Positions 12,801-19,330 of a DNA stretch of 21,886 bases are shown piece after piece. Made by a program: the position numbers and the translations under genes. This DNA is from Plakobranchus ocellatus (taxonomy: Eukaryota; Mollusca; Gastropoda; Plakobranchidae), in NCBI GenBank assembly GCA_019648995.1, contig BLXT01000273.1, forward strand, positions 1,052,273 to 1,074,158. Direction: 5' to 3'. How positions within the stretch are numbered: the first letter of the stretch is position 1; each line of letters begins with the position of its first letter. Under the pieces are notes generated by a model that searched no databases, was not told where the DNA came from, and worked only from the letters and a program-made list of their open reading frames with translations.

Positions 12801-15800
12801 ATTTAGACAGGAACTGATATCCTCTACACTCTCCCCCGTCGTAAAGGTACACCACTATGATTGTTTGGAGCTTAGTTGATTTGAGTGGGTTTTTTTTTTT
12901 GTTTTTGTTTTTGTTTAATCAGCGTCAGTTCCCGTCATATTCAGGTTTGTTCCGCATTTTTATATAATGTTCCGCATTTTTGCCCTTGATGTTCCTCAAA
13001 AAATTTTTCAAGGGTAGGCATGTCTGCACTTGGACCAAGGACTGGACTCACTTTACTTTTGCAGAGTCGATATACATGTTTCCCGTTTTCACCTCTATAA
13101 AGCTCTCTTTATGCAGTTTTAGGTTCTGGCAGTTGCTTAAAAATATAACAAATATGACTTATTGAGTTTTGAAGTGATCTTGAGGCAATTTAGAGGAAAG
13201 GTGCATAGAACTGATGAAGAAATGAGCGTGGAAAGGGACAGTATGTGTAAGGATCTTTATGAAAGAATTTTCTCTCTTTTCAGTTTGAAGCTCCCTTGAT
13301 ACAAATTTTGATTAGGTATTATTTAGCGTTTGTAGACTCATGTCATTGCTTTCAGTATTGAATTGCAAGAGCATTTTTTTTTTCTTTAATTTTTCCCCCT
13401 GTAGATGTGGGGAACTCCAAGACAAAATTACAGTCGCCAACCAGGAGAAGAAATCTCTATCCAACATGCTGGAGGATCTTCAAAAAGCCCATGAGACTTT
13501 GAAGGAGCAGTATACCATGTAAGAACAACAAACAAACAATATGTATAATGTACAATGTTACTTAGATGAGAGGAATCTGGAGGAAGAAACATAATTTTTC
13601 TTTTAGCAAACTTCCTAAACTAAAGATTAAAGATAGGTAGAACAAAATAGTGATAAACAGCCAGTCACTCATAATCTTTGAGGGCAAACACTGTAAAGAT
13701 AGGCAGAAAATAATCTATATTGAAAATCATGGGAATTGGTAAGGGTATCAACTTTATGAGGTTAACTGAGAATAGGTTTGAGTGGAGAAACATGATTGCC
13801 AATGTTTATTCCAGACAAGGCGCCTAAAGAAGAGAAGAATCTTTGTTGTGGCCAGTTTCTGAAGGAAGATATGTAAATTAGTCAAAGCCAAATACAGTCC
13901 TGATAGATGCATACATAGATAAGAAAAACAGTGATCCATGTTGCCAAGCACATGAAATGATCTGTTTTCCCAGGACTCCCCCATTTTTCACCCTCGTCCC
14001 AGGCCTTTCAGTTTAGTGGGTGATAAAGGGGCACTCGCCTGGTCCCCTGTCAAACACATTGAAGATGGTTTCCTTCTCCACAATTAGCTTTGTAAATTGA
14101 GTAGTTAAGCTATGAATAATCTCTAAGATGACACAAGTACAGTGCACTCCTCATACATTGACCCCCTTATGTGAGACATTAATATCTGAACTATTGTATG
14201 TACCCTCAGGACAAAAGTTTTTTATAAAACCTTTTCCTGTAGACTTTCCTCACAATTGTACAAGTCTACACTTAGCAGGAAAAAAAAACCAAAATGTTTT
14301 CTAAGTGTAGGTCTATTTGTATTTTTAAGAAGTATAATTCTTTGGGAGCTCAGTACACAAAGTAGATGATCTTTACCTATGTATTTAAATTTACTATTTT
14401 TTTCAATCAACATAATATCAGGAGTCCATTATAAGTCCATATGTTGTTATGTTTACTTTTTGTCTGTTTGACTAAAGACATTACACTCTGTTGTTACATA
14501 ATCATCCCAGCTTTGCAGCAGAATGCCTGATTTGATACAAAGATCACAAACTTTCATCATACTAAATTGGCAACCATAGCCCTGTTTGGTGTAGAGAAAT
14601 CTGAAAGCAAATTGTGAGGCCTTATGTCCTCATGCAATGCTGTGCTTCATTGACCTGAACTAAACTAATGTTGAATGTTTTTCCCCCCTCAGCTCGTGTG
14701 GTCAGAGCAAGCAGTTGGAGGAGGAGAGGAAAACACTGTCCAAACAGCTGAAGGAAAGAGATGCTGCCTTGCAGAGTAAGTGTTTAGAACACCATACTAT
14801 CTCTAGAACTGGAGATTCTTGTTTGTCCTGTGGCAGGTCCTGCTCCCTTATGTATGTGTGGCAAATCATATCGAACTGACATTACATTGATATGAATTTT
14901 CAAAAAAACTTTTGTAAGAAAGCCGTGAAAGCTGGAAATTTATTTGAATCCATTTTTATTCAAAACTATTTTTTTTAAAATTCTCATTTTTATTATTATT
15001 TTTTTAAATCTTGCTTTTCAAAACCAGTATTAAACTGCTTCAAAACCATGAATTTGGATTCAGAAAGGCTAGCATTATACACTCTATTCTTTATCACTTT
15101 ATCTGTAGAGGATGACATCTTTAAGAGTAGGATGTGATTAAACACAAGGCTAGGGTCAACAACCATAGTTAGTCTGGTATTCTTTTTCCATTTTTATGAT
15201 TTTTTCTTATGAACTACTATTGCAAATAAAGTAATACCAATTGAAACTCAGTGCAAGAAATAATTTCCCTAGCTTACTATATCTTTCTTTCTGCCTGTTA
15301 TCTTTGGTTGTCTCTAAAACGCAACACAGAAGAATAAAAAAAACCATTGTGTGTGAGAGAGCACAGACTGAGACTGACTGTTTCCTGTGATTTTGTTTGA
15401 AGTAAATTCCCAATCATGGTAGTTTTTGTTCTTGTGTTTAATTTCTTAACTCCTATCCATCACCAAGTGTTTTTGGGTCTCCATACTTATTTTGCGTGCA
15501 CTGCTTGGCCTGAGACTGACTGTTTCCTGTGATTTTGTTTGAAGTAGATTCACAATCATGGTAGTTTTTGTTCTTGTGTTTAATTTCTTAACTCCCATCC
15601 ATCACCAAGTGTTTTTGGATCTCCATACTTATTTTGCATGCACTGCTTGGCCTGTTTGTACCAAAAACTTATGCTTTAATCAACCCGATTGCAGAGAGCA
15701 GTAGCTCGCTGCAGACACTGCATGCAAAGTACAAAGATACAGAGAAGGAGAGAGCTGAGCTGGAGAAAGAGAAGGATGACATTGAGGCCTATGTGGACAA

Positions 15801-16775
15801 ACTGCGAGATCAACTCAGCTCAAGTGAAAACTCATGTAGACTTCTACAGCAGCGCGTGAGTACCTTTAGAAGATTTTATCATCTTTACACCTCTTTCATT
15901 GTATATATATTTTTTCCCCTCAGATCCTCTTACTGCTGAGTGCTTTAAATCTAGAAGTATGTGATCTGATATATCAGCTTGTAAATCTCTCTTGTGGCAA
16001 GCAAAAGGAGTTTGAAGACAGACAGTCTTAGTCCTAGCTTAGCCAGCCACAGCCAATTCACTGGTGAAAAAAGTCACTTCGTATTATCTCCATTTGGAAA
16101 GAATCTGGTCTGATTGGGGTTTGGGGGACTTTGGTGGCACAGTGGATAGCCAATCCACCCTGGGATCTACAGAGACCCATCTGTCGCATGTTTGAGCCCT
16201 GTCAGCGGCACCTTGTCCTGAGAGAGGGCCAGAAACCGTGAAATCACCTTACACAAAACCCCAAACCCCTGAAGAATTAGGGCCACAAATGATTACTACA
16301 GCACTTCTGTCTTCCCTTCAATTATCTATAACAGTTCTTTTCCTTTTATATGATCAATAATCAGAAGTATGATATCTACTGAAAGGAACATCAACAAAGG
16401 TGAACCCTACTGTATTTCATTTTTGACAAAGTGCCCTAAAACCTGAGATCACCTTGTTGTGGACTGGTTATATACAAAAACCAAACCATTGTGTTTTTAC
16501 CTTAGTTTGTTTTGTGGCTTTGATTTGAAGGATAGTTCTATGTGGCTTTTACTCTTCTCCATTGTTGTGCATCTATCTTATTTTACTCTGTGTCCCAGGC
16601 CGGCACTCTGGAGGGTGTTAACCAGGAGCAGGGGGTTAAACTGGACCAGCAGAGCAAACGCATCACAGAACTCGAGGCTGAGTTGGAGAAACACAACCAA
16701 ATTGTCTCCTTCATCACAAGCATGAACCTCAACACAGGTGGAGGGGGCGGAGCAGGAGGCGGCTCAAAAAAATAA
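707..16775 (+). CDS. CIP2A: CIP2A ortholog, 16 exons, 5' partial
   Basis: Spliced coding region: 707-855, 1631-1706, 3029-3292, 4090-4219, 5040-5193, 5763-5862, 6473-6594, 7309-7636, 8524-8586, 9494-9604, 10753-10868, 11202-11264, 13405-13518, 14693-14775, 15695-15855, 16599-16775. The exons total 2211 nt and stay in frame to TAA at 16773. All introns are GT-AG. Identification rests on collinear similarity, recalled from memory, to human CIP2A: KYAADLLIDLLRLP in the armadillo part, DSRLLDVMAMGLTS, LLEAKALALTQADRVIAQ at the start of the coiled coil, and LEKHNQIVSFITSMN near the C terminus. In vertebrates CIP2A dimerises, restrains PP2A-B56 and, with TOPBP1, tethers broken chromosomes in mitosis; those roles are inferred here from orthology. 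Upstream exons (about 240 residues) are outside the window. Human CIP2A has 905 residues; this copy is somewhat longer because of the exon 8 linker. Confidence 0.93.
856..1630 (+). other. CIP2A intron 1 of window
   Basis: Opens with the weak donor GTTGGT and contains a much better donor match, GTAAGA, at 870. Otherwise plain AT-rich sequence with no other feature seen. Confidence 0.8.
1631..1706 (+). CDS. CIP2A: CIP2A exon 2 of window
   Basis: The acceptor is ATCCCCTCAG (1621-1630) and the donor GAG|GTAAGT (1707). The exon encodes RYRHLSKCMSEVLSLLAMG, matching human RYEHFSSCLHQVLGLLNGK. It ends in phase 0. Confidence 0.92.
1707..3028 (+). other. CIP2A intron 2 of window
   Basis: Holds the 50-bp minisatellite at 2092-2341. 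The rest is unremarkable AT-rich sequence ending in the exon 3 polypyrimidine tract. Confidence 0.8.
2092..2341 (+). repeat. 50-bp minisatellite, five copies
   Basis: Five head-to-tail units start at 2092, 2142, 2192, 2242 and 2292 with no indels. Each begins TGTTAGATCATAACCATGG and ends GTTTGATTGGC. The only differences seen are one C-to-T in copy 2 and one G-to-C in copy 4. The near identity suggests recent expansion or homogenisation. Confidence 0.95.
3029..3292 (+). CDS. CIP2A: CIP2A exon 3 of window
   Basis: The acceptor is ATTCTTCAG (3020-3028) and the donor CAG|GTAGGA (3293). It contributes 88 whole codons, starting LFQVLLSLCSAPAVRQTV and ending SCVALDFLIDSCQ; these align with the human VLELLLAFCSVTQLR and SVLALELFKEIFED helices. 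A CAG/CAA run at 3158-3172 gives five Gln in the loop between helices, a lineage-specific insertion relative to human. Confidence 0.92.
3293..4089 (+). other. CIP2A intron 3 of window
   Basis: The exon 3 frame happens to stay open to 3460, but the conserved protein ends at 3292. No repeat or gene recognised. Confidence 0.75.
4090..4219 (+). CDS. CIP2A: CIP2A exon 4 of window
   Basis: The acceptor is TTTTTCCCAG (4080-4089) and the donor TCAG|GTAAGA (4220). It encodes QTLVHLIPALADILSRPEQ and LVRLIKLLS, corresponding to the human VTLLLPTILDQLQF and AIEVLLTLCG helices. It ends with one base of a split Val codon. Confidence 0.88.
4220..5039 (+). other. CIP2A intron 4 of window
   Basis: AT-rich; open frames on both strands near 4430-4680 show no recognisable protein features. 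Nothing else seen. Confidence 0.7.
5040..5193 (+). CDS. CIP2A: CIP2A exon 5 of window
   Basis: The acceptor is TTCTCATCAG (5030-5039) and the donor CAAA|GTAAGA (5194). With the base from the previous exon it reads VLCSDKENRECLGGLL, then SDLVEKQL, parallel to human TLCGDDTLKMHIAKIL and TTLIEQQF. It ends in a split Lys codon. Confidence 0.9.
5194..5762 (+). other. CIP2A intron 5 of window
   Basis: Contains a possible old interspersed repeat at about 5363-5530 beginning GGATGCCAGTTTTCCG, with spaced TTTCCGA motifs resembling the TTCCGG-rich block in intron 12. A short inverted repeat (CAGTTTTGGAAAAACTG) lies at about 5442. Confidence 0.45.
5763..5862 (+). CDS. CIP2A: CIP2A exon 6 of window
   Basis: The acceptor is CTTTTGCAG (5754-5762) and the donor CAC|GTAAGT (5863). 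It encodes HCILLLLDLGVRLRKYV and EYLTKILH, matching the human ADVILKTLDLINKLKPLV and FYKILQ helices. The last 20 nt and the donor are copied 72 bp downstream in the intron. Confidence 0.9.
5843..5972 (+). repeat. Tandem duplication of exon 6 end plus donor
   Basis: The sequence from ATCTCACAAAG at 5843 to the AGCTCCAATATT block at 5883 recurs at 5915 and 5955, a constant 72-bp offset. The copied unit includes the 3' end of exon 6 and the donor. The real donor is GTAAGT (5863); its copy at 5935 is GTAGAT, a weaker match. Reading past the real donor meets a TGA within seven codons. Confidence 0.75.
5863..6472 (+). other. CIP2A intron 6 of window
   Basis: Begins with the 72-bp-offset copy of the exon 6 end. 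The rest is AT-rich with A-runs at about 6344 and 6373. No gene seen. Confidence 0.7.
6473..6594 (+). CDS. CIP2A: CIP2A exon 7 of window
   Basis: The acceptor is TCTTTCAAG (6464-6472) and the donor TGT|GTGAGT (6595). It encodes DSRLLDVMAMGLTSSDQEHV and GMALRLVCFAMGA, closely matching human [20 protein letters not shown] and QSGLRILLEA. This is the last helical repeat before the linker. Confidence 0.93.
6595..7308 (+). other. CIP2A intron 7 of window
   Basis: AT-rich intron ending in a strong TTTCTTTCTTTCTTCAG acceptor tract. No other feature recognised. Confidence 0.75.
7309..7636 (+). CDS. CIP2A: CIP2A exon 8 of window (linker)
   Basis: The acceptor is CTTTCTTCAG (7299-7308) and the donor ATGGAG|GTGAGC (7637). 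The first base completes a Val codon from exon 7. The reading frame LCNSVACLNNQKHQ... is compositionally biased (Ser, Asn, Gln) and contains a His/Gln/Pro stretch from CAG-type codons at 7535-7567. The end, HSLESLIERMEAVME, matches human LNIEELIEKLQSGM, which anchors the frame. The middle has no clear counterpart in human and is probably disordered. Confidence 0.85.
7535..7567 (+). repeat. CAG/CAA tract in exon 8
   Basis: Eleven codons of His, Gln and one Pro, with CAG interrupted by CAA, CAC and CCG. The interruptions make it less prone to slippage than a pure CAG run. It lies in the presumed disordered linker. Confidence 0.85.
7589..8180 (+). repeat. Decaying tandem repeat seeded by exon 8 donor
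   Basis: Five tandem units start near 7589, 7722, 7853, 7979 and 8098, each opening with CATCACT-GCTTGAG or a variant. Spacings shrink from 133 to about 119 bp. Unit 1 contains the last 48 nt of exon 8 and its GTGAGC donor. Unit 2 is nearly identical and carries ATGGAG|GTAAGC at about 7769. Units 3 to 5 diverge and lose the donor. Divergence rises with distance from the exon, consistent with growth away from it or with constraint on unit 1. Confidence 0.88.
7637..8523 (+). other. CIP2A intron 8 of window
   Basis: The first 540 bp are the exon-8-derived tandem repeat. The remainder is T-rich with several long T runs and no gene. Confidence 0.8.
8524..8586 (+). CDS. CIP2A: CIP2A exon 9 of window
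   Basis: The acceptor is TTTTTTCACAG (8513-8523) and the donor CAG|GTAACA (8587). It holds 21 whole codons, PKDSKSAEVIEIFEHHIKAL then Q, aligning with human [20 protein letters not shown]. It is the entry into the C-terminal helical region. Confidence 0.9.
8587..9493 (+). other. CIP2A intron 9 of window
   Basis: AT-rich sequence with a T run at about 9208. No repeat family or coding signal recognised. Confidence 0.7.
9494..9604 (+). CDS. CIP2A: CIP2A exon 10 of window (coiled-coil start)
   Basis: The acceptor is GTGAGATCAG (9484-9493) and the donor GAG|GTCTGA (9605), a weak donor with C at +3. It encodes LLEAKALALTQADRVIAQLR, nearly identical to human [20 protein letters not shown]. This is the single most diagnostic stretch for CIP2A in the window. 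Confidence 0.95.
9605..10752 (+). other. CIP2A intron 10 of window
   Basis: Contains a run of 12 C at 10145-10156 beside a block (about 10040-10160) with GTTGCCATGGTAATGGC, which may be part of an old interspersed repeat. No coding signal. Confidence 0.6.
10753..10868 (+). CDS. CIP2A: CIP2A exon 11 of window (coiled coil)
   Basis: The acceptor is TTCCCCCTCAG (10742-10752) and the donor CA|GTGAGT (10869). It encodes MKKLQSILKKSEGKIESTV and LRIKSEQLKAQLDQQ, heptad-like and rich in Lys, Glu and Gln. The frame continues exactly from exon 10. Confidence 0.88.
10869..11201 (+). other. CIP2A intron 11 of window
   Basis: Short T-rich intron with a T run at about 10980; nothing else recognised. Confidence 0.8.
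11202..11264 (+). CDS. CIP2A: CIP2A exon 12 of window (coiled coil)
   Basis: The acceptor is GATTCTGACAG (11191-11201) and the donor AAAA|GTAAGT (11265). It encodes LQGKADEIDTLQRKCSELTE between two split codons. Length and phase fit the flanking exons. Confidence 0.86.
11517..11710 (+). mobile_element. tRNA-derived SINE-like element 1
   Basis: A perfect RNA polymerase III A box (TRGYNNANNNG) reads TGGCTTACCTG at 11523-11533, and a perfect B box (GWTCRANNC) reads GTTCAAATC at 11568-11576, at tRNA-like spacing. A non-tRNA body of about 130 bp follows (GGGTAGCTAGGTGTCTAG and onward). It lies in an intron in the gene's orientation. Ends are approximate; no target-site duplication was identified. 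Confidence 0.6.
11711..12995. mobile_element. Possible unclassified insertion, TTCCGG-rich edges
   Basis: The left part carries four TTCCGGAA-like motifs between 11731 and 11823, and CCGCATTTTTA near 11791. The right edge repeats TTCCGCATTTTT twice at about 12952-12981, and a CCGCATTTTA lies near 12645. The interior has more CpG than the flanking intron and diverged internal similarity (GAAATCAGCGACCTCAA near 12238 versus GAAATAAGTGACTCCAA near 12732). No transposase is seen; a non-autonomous element or several nested old repeats would both fit. Confidence 0.35.
13405..13518 (+). CDS. CIP2A: CIP2A exon 13 of window (coiled coil)
   Basis: The acceptor is TTCCCCCTGTAG (13393-13404) and the donor CCAT|GTAAGA (13519). 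It encodes CGELQDKITVANQEKKSLSN and MLEDLQKAHETLKEQYT, a regular coiled coil. Splicing across the 2.1-kb intron 12 keeps the frame. Confidence 0.88.
13519..14692 (+). other. CIP2A intron 13 of window
   Basis: AT-rich. Minor internal echoes such as AAAGATAGG at about 13630 and 13696. No gene or known repeat recognised. Confidence 0.7.
14693..14775 (+). CDS. CIP2A: CIP2A exon 14 of window (coiled coil)
   Basis: The acceptor is TTCCCCCCTCAG (14681-14692) and the donor CAGA|GTAAGT (14776). It encodes SCGQSKQLEEERKTLSKQLK then ERDAALQ, a charged helix. It ends with one base of a Lys codon. Confidence 0.88.
14776..15694 (+). other. CIP2A intron 14 of window
   Basis: AT-rich up to 15368, then occupied by the 142-bp tandem duplication almost to the acceptor of exon 15. 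Confidence 0.8.
15369..15652 (+). repeat. 142-bp tandem duplication before exon 15
   Basis: Copy 1 is 15369-15510 and copy 2 is 15511-15652, both starting TGAGACTGACTGTTTCCTG and ending CTGCTTGGCC. I count five substitutions and no indels. The duplication ends 42 bp upstream of exon 15, so it probably spans the branch-point region. Confidence 0.95.
15695..15855 (+). CDS. CIP2A: CIP2A exon 15 of window (coiled coil)
   Basis: The acceptor is CCGATTGCAG (15685-15694) and the donor CGC|GTGAGT (15856). It encodes LHAKYKDTEKERAELEKEKD and DIEAYVDKLRDQLSSSE, resembling human [20 protein letters not shown] in position and character. The polypyrimidine tract is weak, and a 142-bp tandem duplication ends 42 bp before the exon. 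Confidence 0.9.
15856..16598 (+). other. CIP2A intron 15 of window
   Basis: Contains SINE-like element 2 at about 16127-16310. The rest is AT-rich and ends in the exon 16 acceptor. Confidence 0.75.
16127..16310 (+). mobile_element. tRNA-derived SINE-like element 2
   Basis: An A box TGGCACAGTGG lies at 16135-16145 (full match to TRGYNNANNNG) and a B box-like GTTTGAGCC at 16190-16198 (one mismatch). The spacing is slightly longer than in a tRNA. A non-tRNA tail follows (CTTGTCCTGAGAGAGGGCC onward). The body does not obviously match element 1, so it is probably a different family. Boundaries are approximate. Confidence 0.5.
16599..16775 (+). CDS. CIP2A: CIP2A exon 16 of window (C terminus and stop)
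   Basis: The acceptor is CTGTGTCCCAG (16588-16598). It encodes GVKLDQQSKRITELEAELEK then HNQIVSFITSMNLN, matching human [20 protein letters not shown]. It ends in a Gly-rich tail, TGGGGGAGGGSKK, and TAA at 16773-16775. The Gly tail replaces the human SGGKINPETVNLSI end. Confidence 0.93.
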   Translation, partial: AGTLEGVNQEQGVKLDQQSKRITELEAELEKHNQIVSFITSMNLNTGGGGGAGGGSKK

Positions 16776-17640
16776 CATCACACCTGTTTACCTGTTTTTT
16801 GTTTTGTTAAATTCTTGGTTGATTTTACTCAGTCATCCGTGTGTAATTATTGTCATCTCTCGAAGTAATTCACTACATCTTTATATGTCTATTAACTAAC
16901 TGCATTTTATTTATTACATTCCCCTCCCCTTCTCCCCATCTCTTTTAACATTTAAACCACTGCAATGGGGCCAAATTCATGCTTTTAAGAACATCCTTTT
17001 TGGGTCAGTTTAGTCTGACTTGGCCAAGCTATGATGGTTCTGATATCTAGAAATCGTTATATAGACATAGGATGGGAAACAACCCTCAAGCCTACAAATG
17101 GAGATCTTGTTTCATCCTTGTTGAAAATTTTAATAGTGAGTGATGTAGTGCTTGAGTTTGTTTTGAGGAGAAGGGAACCTTCAGAATTTTACCACTGACT
17201 GAAAGATGAATGAATGAAAGTGTAAAAATTTGGATGCAATGACAAAAGTTCTGAAAAAGTTGTCTCTCTTTTTTCCACCTCTAGCCCTTGATTTGTTCTG
17301 TGTATAATGTTCTCTACAGTCCACTGGTCTAATTCTGAATGCTTGGTCTTGGTCATACATCTAGTGTAGTCACCAGCTGTGCCCATGAAAATAGAAATAG
17401 TCTAAATCCAATTTTTTCTGTTCCTGATCAAAAATGAGTTATTTTTAGAAAAAGTTTTAAGTTGCTGTAGGAGGAATTTAAATTCATGATATATGTTGGA
17501 CATCATACCAGAAAATATCATGAAGCGTTTTACTACGCATATCTTCATCAAATAACAGACAATTTTGGAGCTAGCCAAATTATTATATGAAGGCGTGTTG
17601 GTGTTACAATGAGTAATAAAATGACTCAAACATTATCTAA
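16776..17640 (+). other. Probable CIP2A 3' UTR
   Basis: AT-rich non-coding sequence after the stop. The first clear AATAAA on this strand is at 17615-17620, followed about 40 nt later by a T-rich stretch (17657 onward), the usual layout of a poly(A) site. The extent is inferred; a second AATAAA at 17937-17942 could give a longer form. Confidence 0.5.
17615..17620 (+). promoter_or_regulatory. Candidate poly(A) signal for CIP2A
   Basis: Canonical AATAAA about 840 nt after the stop codon, with TTTTATTTATTTTT downstream at about 17663-17676. Inferred from sequence only. Confidence 0.5.
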
Positions 17641-18530
17641 TCAATGAAATTGCCATTTTCGATTTTATTTATTTTTCTGCAAGTTTTTCAAATACAAAAA
17701 CGCATTGCTGTAACATAGTGGGCCTATTATACACTCACTGTCTTTCTATCTCCAGATGCACGAGCACGCACACACTCTCTCCCTCCCTCTCTCTTTCTCT
17801 CTTGCTCTCTTTGTATACCAGTACTCTAAAATCTCACACATACATCAAAGTGAATGATGATAAAAGCACAACAAAAGTTAAGCTCAATATGAAACGAAAA
17901 ATCCAGACCGTCAGCCCTATTTTGGCTTGGTACCACAATAAAAGGGTACAGCTACAAGCTAATACATTGCTCATCAGAAGACATTGTTACTATATGCATC
18001 ATCCTCAGGATGTATCAACTGATTATTTTGTGCAATCTGAAGCTCTAGAAAAAATGGATGGTGATTTGGTGGACCAACATGGAGCAAATCTGAAATCTTC
18101 CCGCTTTGGTGGATTTTTTGGAACTGGCTTGTCTGGCAGATGGAGCAGGGGATCAGCATTAACTCAATGGCATTGTGCTATCATGGACCTTTATGACACC
18201 CTGTATCGTGTGAATTTGGGGTATTTTAAAAAATCATAAATTTTTTTAGTTTTTACACCATTACAATAACTTTTTTTATGTCAACATTGTAATTGTGCAA
18301 GACAAGACTAATTTTTATAAGTTTTCTGGTTTATTTACAAAAATTTCTTGAAAAGGCCAACATTTCACACACACACACACAAAAAAAGAAATTTATGAAA
18401 TAAGTGTTGAGGTTGAAGATGACATGGGATGGTCAGAAAATTATGTATAGGCACGTAAAATCACGTTTTTAATGAAAGTAAATTCAATAAGCTTTCTTTT
18501 TTAACACAAAAAAGTTTATGTTGCTGACAA
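17641..18530. other. Intergenic region with simple repeats and an unexplained ORF
   Basis: Contains a pyrimidine-rich CT tract (about 17777-17812), a plus-strand ORF from ATG 17889 to 18239 with no recognised homology, a (CA)7 run at 18366-18380, and a minus-strand AATAAA at 18335-18330 that could end transcription of the piggyBac remnant. No other gene recognised. Confidence 0.5.
18366..18380. repeat. CA microsatellite
   Basis: Seven and a half CA units followed by an A run. Short and ordinary. Confidence 0.9.
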
Positions 18531-19127
18531 TTATGGTTTACTTTTGACAAAAGCATACCCGTTACACTCTTGCCTCATTTGCTTTATAATGTCATCAGTC
18601 ATAAAGAGCATGTAAAAGTATAGAGGCTTTGGATCTTCTCCCATGTGGACTTGAAGCCCAGGGTTTCCTGTAAAGGGTGGAACCATTGGGAAATCAGTTA
18701 GGTCCGAAACCCAATCAGACATGTACATGTAGGTAGCTTGCTCTTCATCGAGATCTAGATTCATCATCTCAGGGTCTAGATCTACATTAAAAGCTGCACC
18801 AAGTTCCTCTTCATCTACTCTAGACCTAGATCCATTCACTGGCTCAGGTCCTGTGTAATCTGGCCTTGATTCTGCACTCGGTCCATGCCTAGACCTAAAT
18901 CTCGATCTAAGATACACTTACTCATTGTCGTTCTTGCTTGATTCTGAGGTAGATTTATATCTAATTTCTTCCTCCTTTGGATCGAAATCAGATTCTGATT
19001 CACTCTCGTCCTCCTCTCGATCCACCCTAGCATTTGCAAATACCCCTTCTTCATCATGAGACCCCTCTTGAAGCACTAATTCCAAAGTTTCAACTCCTAA
19101 CTTCAGTCTGTTCATGCTCCTCGCCAT
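18531..19127 (-). pseudogene. piggyBac transposase N-terminal fragment
   Basis: Read on the minus strand from ATG at 19127 (context AAAATGG), one frame runs 198 codons to a stop at 18531, broken only by TAA at 18920-18918. The first 69 codons are acidic (ESESESDFDPKEEE). After the stop the frame continues with more acidic sequence and then PFTGNPGLQVHMGEDPKPLY and FMLFMTDDIIKQMRQECNGY or close to it, the start of the piggyBac transposase domain (DDE_Tnp_1_7), where the family typically has LFFTDELIxxIVxETNxYA. The catalytic DDD region that should follow is missing. The in-frame TAA sits inside a GTAAGT donor match, so a spliced form is conceivable, but no good partner acceptor was found. No TTAA-flanked terminal repeats were identified. 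Confidence 0.75.
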
Positions 19128-19330
19128 TTTGCAGAAAGTCAGGTTTGTTTACATTACCAACGAAAGCTTACAGGTTGTAAAATAAAATTGTATACGGCAC
19201 GGTATTAATGCTGTATCGAACTGCCGGACACCTGTATCGGGCATTATGTCATTGAGTTAATGTTTGTGATGCTTGACCTTTTTGTGTGCTTTCTGTCTGG
19301 CCATATCCACAGCACGAAATGGCATATGAT
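19128..19330. other. Junction between two transposon remnants
   Basis: Upstream region of the piggyBac fragment. TTAA occurs at 19205 and 19257, possible piggyBac target sites, but no matching inverted terminal repeat was seen. Nothing coding recognised. Confidence 0.4.

Larger units (their letters stand above)
11265..13404 (+). other. CIP2A intron 12 of window, insertion-rich
   Basis: Longest intron in the window. It holds a tRNA-derived SINE-like element at about 11517-11710, followed by a CpG-richer, TTCCGG-containing block to about 12990 that differs in composition from the rest of the gene. No protein-coding frame of note. Confidence 0.7.

Noticed and set aside
13754-13984. 76-codon minus-strand ORF in intron 13
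   Set aside because: No motif or homology recognised and located in an intron of a well-supported gene.
17718-17888. N-terminal extension of the plus-strand ORF through the CT tract
   Set aside because: It begins at GTG, not ATG, and is Ser/Leu-rich simply because of CTCT repeats.
18836-19057. Overlapping 73-codon minus-strand ORF
   Set aside because: Out-of-frame shadow of the piggyBac fragment, which has the recognisable transposase motif.
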